Source: Thiobacillus denitrificans DSM 12475 (GTDB lineage: Bacteria > Pseudomonadota > Gammaproteobacteria > Burkholderiales > Thiobacillaceae). From it: 50,504 nt of DNA. The position numbers and the translations under genes are program-made. The notes beneath the pieces are model-generated. The model ran no database searches, was not told the origin of the DNA, and worked only from the letters and a program-made list of their open reading frames with translations. The stretch spans positions 1 to 50,504 of the forward strand of contig NZ_AQWL01000015.1 in the NCBI RefSeq assembly GCF_000376425.1. Reading direction: 5' to 3'. This document shows, in pieces, positions 23,562 through 30,321 of this stretch. Numbering within the stretch: the stretch's first letter is position 1; every line of letters starts with the position of its first letter.

Positions 23562-24655
23562 CAGGCCGCTTCACCGGCGGATTCTTCCACCACCTGTCGG
23601 ACGTGCTTGATGAAACCCTTGAACCCGGGACATTCGCCTTCCCCGTTCCAGCTGTCGTGCAGGACACCGCACGCGGACTGGCACACGGCATACTCCTCGC
23701 ACCGCATGCAGATGGAGCGGGGCCGTACAGCATGGAAGTGCTCACGCCGGTAGTCCATGCCCTGGAAGATCTGTTCGACGCTGTAGGACTGGACACTGCC
23801 GATCATCGGCGCTTCCTTTTCACCGCCGGCGCACAGGCAAGTGCGTGCGTCTCCGTTCCAGTCGATGTCGATCGATCCCGTGATGATTGGGCAAACGATG
23901 TCGTCCATCGGACGCTCCTCGACAATCGCGTGCATCATCGATTCGACCGGGTTTACATGCAGCTCGCGGTCGCCCGCGCGATGCTCAAGAAACCAGTCCG
24001 TCAGGTTCACGAGGAATGATGTTGTCTGCTCGAAGCTCGGAAACACGTCACGCGCATGGTGCTTGCCGTCCCCGGTCGGGATAAAGAAGCCCATGTGCAC
24101 GTTCTTCACGCCCAGTTCATGGACGATGTGACCCATGAGCTTGGGCACGCCCATCCTGACCATGCCGAGGGTGATCGCCGAAGTAATGCCAAACCTGCGT
24201 CCGACGCGCCTGGAATCATCGATCATGGCCATGACGTTCTGCTCCCACCGGGTGCGCAGCGTCTGCTTGGGAAAGCGCGTGTCGATCTCGTAGGAGGTCT
24301 GAGCCACGTCGAAAAGTTTCGCGATAGCCAGCGCCTCGTCGGTAACAAGGTTGGTGACGATGCCCAGCGATGCGGTCTTGCCTTCAATGCGACCGAGAAT
24401 GTCTTTCGCCTTGGGCAGGACACGTTGGTAGAACTCCATGCCCAGCATCGAGGGTTCGCCGCCGATCACGTGGATCTCAGCGGCGTCATGTTTGTCGGAG
24501 TTGCGGAGGTAGTCAGCGATGGAGCGAATGCTGGACAGAAAAAGCTCCTCGGACATCATGCCAGAAGCCTTTTTCTTCTCTGACGAGATGTAGCAGTGCG
24601 TGCAACGCAGGTTGCAGTCGCGCGTAACGTTGATGTTGCACAGTAAGGAATGCAT
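23561..24655 (-). CDS. radical SAM/SPASM protein 12 (group A barrel, full SPASM)
   Basis: 364 residues from the ATG with GGAG seven bases upstream; another in-frame ATG lies six bases earlier. The cluster motif is C14-NLR-C18-TH-C21 and the GGE is in VIGGEPSML. TSYEIDTRF...RWEQN matches the signature stretch of proteins 1 and 2. The SPASM cysteines are complete: IVCPIIT..NGDARTC, CMRCEEYAVCQSAC and GECPGF. It is the first gene of the leftward operon, so group A enzymes are at the head of both the 582 unit and this one. Confidence 0.88.
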   Translation of the reverse strand: MHSLLCNINVTRDCNLRCTHCYISSEKKKASGMMSEELFLSSIRSIADYLRNSDKHDAAEIHVIGGEPSMLGMEFYQRVLPKAKDILGRIEGKTASLGIVTNLVTDEALAIAKLFDVAQTSYEIDTRFPKQTLRTRWEQNVMAMIDDSRRVGRRFGITSAITLGMVRMGVPKLMGHIVHELGVKNVHMGFFIPTGDGKHHARDVFPSFEQTTSFLVNLTDWFLEHRAGDRELHVNPVESMMHAIVEERPMDDIVCPIITGSIDIDWNGDARTCLCAGGEKEAPMIGSVQSYSVEQIFQGMDYRREHFHAVRPRSICMRCEEYAVCQSACGVLHDSWNGEGECPGFKGFIKHVRQVVEESAGEAA

Positions 24656-24728
24656 AGACATGCTCCGCCATTACCCCTTCAACCGCGCCCAGACGCCAGG
24701 GTGCTCCAGCAAGGGGTGACACGGGACT

Positions 24729-24737
24729 AGCCTAGCA
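24729..24737 (-). promoter_or_regulatory. candidate extended -10 for the leftward radical-SAM operon
   Basis: Read leftward: TGCTAGGCT, about 75 bases before the start of radical SAM protein 12. TTGACC boxes lie upstream but not at ideal spacing. Nearly identical to the element at 5048-5056. Confidence 0.3.
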
Positions 24738-24780
24738 AATCAGGGGGGTCAAAAAGAACGGTCAAAACCGGTCAGGAAGG

Positions 24781-25821
24781 CTATTTCATGGGCTGCAGGA
24801 TGACGACGTGCCTTTTGTTGTCATCGGCGTACAGCGCGATGGCCAGAATCTCCCCTTTGCCGTTTATCGAGCGTGGCTCAAGGACGTTCCAGCGGGTGGC
24901 GTCAATGAGTGAGCTGATGAGCACGGGCGTGTCGCCATAGGCCTTGTCCCAGATCCAACTCGACGAGTCGAGCCCGATGCCAACCACGGTCCCATGGTCA
25001 TTGATGGCCGTCGCCATTCCGACGTTGCCGAATTCCTTGTTGAAGCGGGACAACAACACCTTGCCTGTTCTTGAATCCCAGACCCGGTAACCGTGGCCCT
25101 GTTCGCAGCATGGGTCTTCTTCTGCGCAAAGCGTCTCATTCAGCAGTGCAACGCCTTGTGAATTGAGGCCAGCGACCGTCGCAAAACCGCCTTCGCCAAA
25201 TACGGCGGACAGTTTCTTGACCTGGTAGCCACCGGCGCCGGGCGCTGCGACGTAGAAACTCGCGTGGGATTTTTCGTCAATCATGCCAGCCACTTCTCCG
25301 GAAGTGTTGATGCGTGCTGCGAAACCATCAAGTGAAGCTTCAGGCTGGCCACTAAAAACCCTGGTCATCTGTCCATTCGAGAGCACATACGGGTTGCGTA
25401 CCCCCTGGTCGTCTTCCGCTGTCTCAGCGATATCGCCACGGTCGTTGATATCTGCATAGGAAGACCGGTGTTGCCTGTCCGCCTCCCGGAGTCCGACGCG
25501 TTTGTCCCACGCCCAGCCGTACCGGTTGCCATCGCTACCGTAATATTCGCCGACTACCTGGCCGCTACTGTTCATTGCCTGCGGATGGAGGCTCTCGTCT
25601 GTCTTCGCCCCGATCTCTCGCCACGACACCCCGTCCCAGGCGATAGGCTTCTTGACGGTTCGCCCTAGCGCGTCAGTCGACACCTCATAGGCGATTGCGC
25701 CGCCATTGTCGTTCAGTGCGACTGGCACGGCGTCCATCTCGCCCAAGTCCACCACCTGGTAGGCGGGATCTGCGTAAGCGACCTGCGCAAGGAACAAAGT
25801 CAGGTAAAGCATTTTTTTCAT
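24781..25821 (-). CDS. exported HAF-repeat-like beta-propeller protein
   Basis: 346 residues from MKKMLYLTLFLAQVAYADPA, a signal peptide preceded by GAGG at six bases. The body contains about seven copies of a degenerate repeat of the form [AI]N..G.[VI].G: VALNDNGGAI, AMNSSGQVVGEY, INDRGDIAE, INTSGEVAGM, LNSQGVALL, AINDHGTVVGIG and SINGKGEILAI. Such repeats, about 40-50 residues apart, occur in HAF/DUF3466-type secreted proteins and probably fold as a beta-propeller. A CCEQ Cys pair is present. It is the last gene of the MBOAT module; only a weak hairpin lies after it. It may bind a surface glycan or peptide, by inference. Confidence 0.72.
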   Translation of the reverse strand: MKKMLYLTLFLAQVAYADPAYQVVDLGEMDAVPVALNDNGGAIAYEVSTDALGRTVKKPIAWDGVSWREIGAKTDESLHPQAMNSSGQVVGEYYGSDGNRYGWAWDKRVGLREADRQHRSSYADINDRGDIAETAEDDQGVRNPYVLSNGQMTRVFSGQPEASLDGFAARINTSGEVAGMIDEKSHASFYVAAPGAGGYQVKKLSAVFGEGGFATVAGLNSQGVALLNETLCAEEDPCCEQGHGYRVWDSRTGKVLLSRFNKEFGNVGMATAINDHGTVVGIGLDSSSWIWDKAYGDTPVLISSLIDATRWNVLEPRSINGKGEILAIALYADDNKRHVVILQPMK

Positions 25822-25829
25822 GATTTGCC

Positions 25830-26867
25830 TCAATGTAGAGTGAATGCCTGTTTCGCAAGATGCGCGGCATTGAGCGCGACCACTCCGCCGGCTTTTGGGT
25901 TGACCTCATCACCAAGCATTTGGGCAACGATCGTGTTGGCCACCTTCTGCGTGTAGTGCTTGGTATCGAAATAATTCAGGTCGTCGCGCGTGATGCCGTC
26001 ATCCTTCGAGAAATCGGCCAACGGCCCGGTAATAGACTGAATGCGCGCCCTGAACTCGCCCATAGACCTCTTGGACACAGAGTCCAGCAGACGATGGTTG
26101 AACGGGTGGATGAAATACCGCGCCTCGACGTTGTGTGCTTTCAGCCACGCAACGAGAATCGCAAGGTCCTCAAACCGGCCTTCTACCCAGGCCACTTCGG
26201 AACCTCCGGCCTTTGCGTCCTCTGCGTGTGGGAGATGGCGCTTCGCGTAGCCCGCGGGGTCTGCGGCCATTTCGTTTTCCTGCTTGACCAGCCGGTAGCG
26301 ACCACCGCCATCGATGTCGAAGTGGATGTCGGGCAAGGCAGAGTGTTCGCTGATTACCCTCAGTGCGCCGGTCCAGAAGCTGGATGCGAACAGAAAATGC
26401 CGGTACCACAGCAATGGATGTTCACCTGTGACGAGAGGATGGGGGTAACGGGACGGGGAGTCCTCCCCGGCAGAATCCTGCCGGAACGGGAAGAAATCGA
26501 TCCCGACCAGGACTTGCTTGGGGATGATGCCGCGCCGGGAAAGCGCTGTCAGGGCATCGAGAGACTCCTTGGGAGTGCCGCCCAGGAACGACAGGTTGTA
26601 CCAACTGAGTCCCGGCGTCGCGATATTCATCACCACCGGGTCGAAGGCGCCCATCATTGAGCTTCCGAGAATGAAAGCGTTGTGCTTGCCGGGATGTTCG
26701 ATGAGGTGCTCGACCTTCAGGTAGCGTTCGTCGAAGGCAGGGCTGTCATGCTTCCAGCCCATGTGAAACACGCCATAGGGGTCGGTGACCACGTTGAAGG
26801 CGGGCACGCCGATCGCGCAAACCGCAAGCATAAAGACAACGAGAAGGTTCCATTTGCACAAGGACAT
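25830..26867 (-). CDS. SGNH-like membrane-anchored hydrolase, partner of the MBOAT
   Basis: 345 residues with one N-terminal membrane segment (about 8-25) and an extracytoplasmic domain. FILGSSMMGAFDP (S69/S70) resembles SGNH block I, NLSFLGGTP block II, and DTKH (D301, H304) the catalytic D-x-x-H. Proteins of this form (AlgJ/AlgX/DltD-like) take acyl groups delivered by a MBOAT and transfer them to a polymer outside the membrane. The gene overlaps the upstream gene by one base (TAATG). Confidence 0.72.
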   Translation of the reverse strand: MSLCKWNLLVVFMLAVCAIGVPAFNVVTDPYGVFHMGWKHDSPAFDERYLKVEHLIEHPGKHNAFILGSSMMGAFDPVVMNIATPGLSWYNLSFLGGTPKESLDALTALSRRGIIPKQVLVGIDFFPFRQDSAGEDSPSRYPHPLVTGEHPLLWYRHFLFASSFWTGALRVISEHSALPDIHFDIDGGGRYRLVKQENEMAADPAGYAKRHLPHAEDAKAGGSEVAWVEGRFEDLAILVAWLKAHNVEARYFIHPFNHRLLDSVSKRSMGEFRARIQSITGPLADFSKDDGITRDDLNYFDTKHYTQKVANTIVAQMLGDEVNPKAGGVVALNAAHLAKQAFTLH

Positions 26868-27697
26868 TACATCTGCGCCGGAATCTGTATTCCTTGAGGG
26901 CTGTTGGGCCCTTGCTCGATTTCCTGGATTAACCGGTCAAATGCCCGGGCCGCCACAACGGCGTGAGCTTTGGTTGTCTGTCGCACGATCCAAGCGATGT
27001 TTTCGTCGGTTAAGGCCTCGAGATATCCCTTGATCTCTTCATCTTTCAGGCCTTTGTAGATATAGAGCATGTTCAGGGTCAGCTCGTCCTTGCTCGACTT
27101 GTCGATTTTGGCGACGTCCTGGGGACCGAGGGACTGGCCGAGGAACAACGAAATAATGTATTGCTTCAGGTAGGAACTGTACTGGCTTGCCCCTGAAATC
27201 TTGTCGAGGTAGTTCACATAGGCCATCCTCTCTTTGCTCGGCGGGTTGATGCCCAAGGTGATGTAGTAGGCCTTCACGGCGTTGGCCGTCAGTTTGCGGC
27301 CCATGGTTTTTTCAATCAGGATGACCTTCTTGACCAGAGTCTGTTTCAGCACCTTGTTCGCCTTGACAAGCTGCTCTTCGTCGACGTTGTTTAGCAGGTA
27401 GTTTTCAACGCCTTTGTTGAAAACGTCTGCCGAAAAGATGATGTGGATGAGGTTCCGAATTCTCTTTATCTCGGCTCGCTTCGCGGCGGGAAGTTTATTC
27501 ACTGGCACACCTGACATCGCCTGCGCAGAGTCGAAGCCGTCCAAAACGATCCGCGACAAGTCAGTGTGCGTGCTTTTGACGCCGGACAGTTCCATGTATT
27601 CCTGTACCAGGTACGACTTGGCATAGGCGTCGGAAACGTCAGAAGCTTGCCCCAGAGATGGCAGGAAACCAATGAGTAACAGGGCTAGATATCGCAT
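26867..27697 (-). CDS. exported protein of MBOAT module, hypothetical
   Basis: 276 residues from MRYLALLLIGFLPSLGQASD, a clear signal peptide. The open frame extends upstream but there it overlaps the MBOAT gene. The mature part is predominantly helical and charged, with no Cys and no recognised domain, and ends in a Gln/Pro tail. It starts two bases after the MBOAT stop and ends with a one-base overlap with the SGNH-like gene, so all three are coexpressed. Probably a periplasmic subunit of the acyl-transfer system. Confidence 0.7.
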   Translation of the reverse strand: MRYLALLLIGFLPSLGQASDVSDAYAKSYLVQEYMELSGVKSTHTDLSRIVLDGFDSAQAMSGVPVNKLPAAKRAEIKRIRNLIHIIFSADVFNKGVENYLLNNVDEEQLVKANKVLKQTLVKKVILIEKTMGRKLTANAVKAYYITLGINPPSKERMAYVNYLDKISGASQYSSYLKQYIISLFLGQSLGPQDVAKIDKSSKDELTLNMLYIYKGLKDEEIKGYLEALTDENIAWIVRQTTKAHAVVAARAFDRLIQEIEQGPNSPQGIQIPAQM

Positions 27698-27699
27698 GG

Positions 27700-29118
27700 T
27701 CAGAACTGGAAATAGAGAAATGTGGATGGCTTCGCCAGGCTGAAAAACGACATCAGCGCAACGGTCGTGATCAGCGCGGCCCAGCGCTTGCTCGGCTGGA
27801 ACCAGCGTTCCCAGACCTCGTGCACGGTTGGTGCCGACATCACGAAATAGACAAGCCCGGCCAACGGCAGCAGCTCCCAGCCCTCCCCGTAACTGGAGAA
27901 GCGGAACCATGCGACCGGCGCGGACTGCAAGACGAATGAAAGGCCGTGCGGCATCTGGAAACCGGACAGGCCTGCCATCGCGCGCCAGATCGTCACGGCA
28001 TCTCCGATCGAGTGCGCCCGGAACAAGACCCAGCTGGCCACTACGGCGAGGAAGGTAACACTCACCCCCAGCCGCGTGGGCATACGCCAACCTCTAAGCG
28101 TCCAGGCCCGGTGCATGACGAGCATCGTTCCGTGGAGTAGGCCCCAGATGACGAACGTCCAGCCGGCGCCGTGCCAGAGTCCGCCGAGGAACATCGTGGC
28201 CAGCAGCGCTCCGAACATTCTTACCCAGCCGTTCCGGTTGCCGCCGAGGGGCTGGTAGAGATATTCGCGCAGGAACGACCCAAGGGTCATGTGCCATCGC
28301 CTCCAGAATTCGGTGATGGAAGGCGACTTGTAGGGGGCATTGAAGTTTAGAGGGAGTTGTATCCCGAACATGAGGCCGATGCCCAGCGCCAACTCCGAGT
28401 ATGCCGAGAAATCGAAATAGAGCTGCATGGTGTAGGCAAGTGCGCCAACCCACGCGTCAATGAACTGCAGTTCGCCCGGATTGTTGAATACCACGTCCGC
28501 CCACGGCGCGATGTTGTCAGCGATGACCACCTTCTTAAATAACCCCACAACGAGTAAAAACACGCCCTGGGCGAAAGCCCGCTTGTCGATCACGTCACCC
28601 AGACGCTTGAGCTGGGGCACGATGTCCCGGTGACGGATGATTGGCCCTGCGATCAGGTGTGGGAAAAACAGGACGAAGAGTGCGTAAAGGAGAGGGTCTT
28701 TGTCGTGTTCCCTAGTCTGGCGACACTCCACCAGGTAGCCGATCTGCTCGAAGGTATAGAAGGAGATTGCCAGAGGCAGGGCGAGGCCGAGCAGGGGAAT
28801 CGACCAACCTCCGGCCGAATTTATTGTAGACGTGAAGAAGTCGGCATATTTAAAGAAGCCAAGGAGTGTGAGGTTGAAGGCGATACCGGCGGTCAGCCAG
28901 AATTTGGCTCCGCTCTCGGCGATCCTCCGCCCGAACCAATAGTTGGCCGCAATGCTGACGGTGATCAGTGCGGCGTCGCGCAAGCTCCAAAACGCATAGA
29001 ACGTGGCCGACGCGATGAACAGCGCCCACTGGCGTTCGCGCGTGGCTTGTCTCCGGCCGACAAATATGAGTGCCAGGGGCAAAAATGCGAATAGAAAGAG
29101 TGGCGTGCTGAAAAGCAA
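27700..29118 (-). CDS. AlgI-like MBOAT O-acyltransferase
   Basis: 472 residues, about ten membrane segments. Start: a TTG (protein beginning LLFSTPLFLFAFLPL, as usual for this family) seven bases after AGAGG; a GTG 18 bases earlier has no ribosome-binding site. Signature regions: YFDFSAYSELALGIGLMFG, FWRRWHMTLGSFLREYLY, and GLWHGAGWTF with the invariant MBOAT His at about 316. Relatives O-acetylate alginate, cellulose or teichoic acids at the outer face of the membrane. The next two genes downstream encode exported proteins likely to work with it. Confidence 0.9.
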   Translation of the reverse strand: MLFSTPLFLFAFLPLALIFVGRRQATRERQWALFIASATFYAFWSLRDAALITVSIAANYWFGRRIAESGAKFWLTAGIAFNLTLLGFFKYADFFTSTINSAGGWSIPLLGLALPLAISFYTFEQIGYLVECRQTREHDKDPLLYALFVLFFPHLIAGPIIRHRDIVPQLKRLGDVIDKRAFAQGVFLLVVGLFKKVVIADNIAPWADVVFNNPGELQFIDAWVGALAYTMQLYFDFSAYSELALGIGLMFGIQLPLNFNAPYKSPSITEFWRRWHMTLGSFLREYLYQPLGGNRNGWVRMFGALLATMFLGGLWHGAGWTFVIWGLLHGTMLVMHRAWTLRGWRMPTRLGVSVTFLAVVASWVLFRAHSIGDAVTIWRAMAGLSGFQMPHGLSFVLQSAPVAWFRFSSYGEGWELLPLAGLVYFVMSAPTVHEVWERWFQPSKRWAALITTVALMSFFSLAKPSTFLYFQF

Positions 29119-29192
29119 AGTTTTGCCTCTGTCCACGGGGTGTCAGACGAGTATAAAAAATCGGCCCCCCTGAACTAAGCCTGAAAACGAAA

Positions 29193-29223
29193 AAACCCTC
29201 TCTGCACAAGGCAAGGAGGGTTT
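29193..29223 (-). terminator. Rho-independent terminator between the 83-aa gene and the MBOAT gene
   Basis: Read leftward, AAACCCTC (29223-29216) pairs with GAGGGTTT (29200-29193), followed by TTTCG. Located six bases after the 29229 stop. The loop shares GCACAAGGCA (29204-29213) with the ssb terminator. Confidence 0.75.
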
Positions 29224-29228
29224 AGGTG

Positions 29229-29480
29229 TTACTGGTCATCCGCAAAATCCTGGGTGTCGTCAGCCCAGGGTTTTTGTGGATCTTTGACCACGAGCTCAAT
29301 CTGCTGCTCGTGTTGCTGCGGAAGTGCATGCGTTTCAGCTGCCATCTCCCGACCGGGTGAAGTGGCCACGAAGAACGGAATCAGCAGGGTGCCCACGATA
29401 GCCTGGCCGGCTTGCACCAGAAGACCAACGTTATGCGGGGCAGTTGCAGGGTGGGACAGAATGGAACCGAGAATATCCAT
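29229..29480 (-). CDS. small membrane protein, 83 aa
   Basis: Starts MDILGSILSHPATAPHNVGL, has one probable membrane segment (about residues 17-40) and a charged C-terminal tail rich in Gln, Asp and Glu. AAGGAG precedes the ATG by ten bases. A sigma-70-like promoter lies about 80 bases upstream and a terminator directly follows, so it is the promoter-proximal gene of the module, with the MBOAT genes reached by read-through or by a separate promoter. No family recognised. Confidence 0.65.
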   Translation of the reverse strand: MDILGSILSHPATAPHNVGLLVQAGQAIVGTLLIPFFVATSPGREMAAETHALPQQHEQQIELVVKDPQKPWADDTQDFADDQ

Positions 29481-29559
29481 GATTACATAACTCCTTCAAA
29501 TAACGTCGTACTGGACCATCCAGTCGTTCACGTTGTACAAGAGATTTAACTGACACGTC

Positions 29560-29588
29560 CCTATAAAAACAGCCCGTAATCGGTTCAA
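29560..29588 (-). promoter_or_regulatory. sigma-70-like promoter for the 83-aa gene / MBOAT module
   Basis: Read leftward: TTGAAC (29588-29583), 17 bases, TATAGG (29565-29560). Four of six consensus bases in each box with ideal spacing. Start of transcription expected near 29553. Confidence 0.6.
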
Positions 29589-29717
29589 ACAAAATCTTGG
29601 ATTGCCGCTTCCCAGCCCACCTGTATTCGGTTACTCAGCTTTGTTGTATCGTCAGGCGTTAACGAAGGGTTTTCTTTTCCTTCTACGACAATCTGATGAT
29701 CTATGATGTTGCCAATA

Positions 29718-29779
29718 GACATCGAGCCATGTTGTTGTCATGTGACATCGAAACGGTTTGATGCTCCGATGTTTCGATG
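29718..29779. repeat. short repeats, possible operator
   Basis: The divergent 345-base gap 29481-29825 holds the promoter above and this region. GACATCGA occurs at 29718-29725 and 29745-29752, and CATCGAAAC (29746-29754) is the inverted match of GTTTCGATG (29771-29779). Such sites often bind a regulator. Nothing else is recognised in the gap. Confidence 0.4.
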
Positions 29780-29825
29780 AGTTTCATTTAGCAAAGGAGA
29801 GCGGGAAGAAGGAAAGGAGTGCATG

Positions 29826-30236
29826 ATGAGCGATACAGATCTATTAACGGGTGCATCATTAGCGGCCTATTTTTTTGGCCGTCACCTTGTCAACTTTACA
29901 GGGTTGCTCTGGGCAATCAGCCGGAGAAACAAACAGGAAAGTTCTGTAGCCACTTACCAGAAGTGGGTGGATTTCTACACCCTGGTTGTGGGCTCGGCCA
30001 ACATCCTTCTATTCTTTGCCATCATTTTGCTTGGCCAGTTCAGCGAGCTCTGGGGCTTTTTTGTTATCGCTGCCATAACGGGGATCACCACCTGGTTTAT
30101 CCAGCGTCCAATCGCGATCGAAGTCGCCGATTTCCTTGGCGCGTTGGGGAAAATACCGGACAGCAAGCAACTGATTGCCCACATCCGCAAAACCAAACCA
30201 AGAGTGTTTGTGCCGGTGTACTACATGCGCTATTGA
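29826..30236 (+). CDS. small inner-membrane protein facing traG (candidate entry-exclusion protein)
   Basis: 136 residues; the second of two adjacent ATGs is chosen because AAGGAG is six bases before it. Two strong membrane segments lie at about 52-71 and 75-93, preceded by a possible weaker one, with a basic C-terminal tail ending VYYMRY. It is convergent with traG and shares a terminator with it. In SXT/R391-type elements the exclusion gene eex encodes a small inner-membrane protein close to traG and acts through TraG, so this gene is a candidate by size, location and membrane topology. I see no diagnostic sequence match. Confidence 0.6.
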   Translation: MSDTDLLTGASLAAYFFGRHLVNFTGLLWAISRRNKQESSVATYQKWVDFYTLVVGSANILLFFAIILLGQFSELWGFFVIAAITGITTWFIQRPIAIEVADFLGALGKIPDSKQLIAHIRKTKPRVFVPVYYMRY

Positions 30237-30290
30237 TCGCGAGTTTCAATGGCTCTGTATGGTCACCAGTAATCTGCTCTCACCACCAAC

Positions 30291-30317
30291 AAAAAGCCCG
30301 GCCTAGCCGGGCTTTTT
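30291..30317. terminator. bidirectional terminator between the 29826 gene and traG
   Basis: AAAAAGCCCGGC and GCCGGGCTTTTT form a near-perfect stem with a tiny loop, with A-run on one side and T-run on the other, so it can stop transcripts from both directions. Confidence 0.85.
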
Positions 30318-30321
30318 CATA

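Noticed and set aside
24661-24780. Possible terminator after the HAF-repeat gene
   Set aside because: Only a four-base stem (CGGT/ACCG) near a T-rich run; too weak to annotate.
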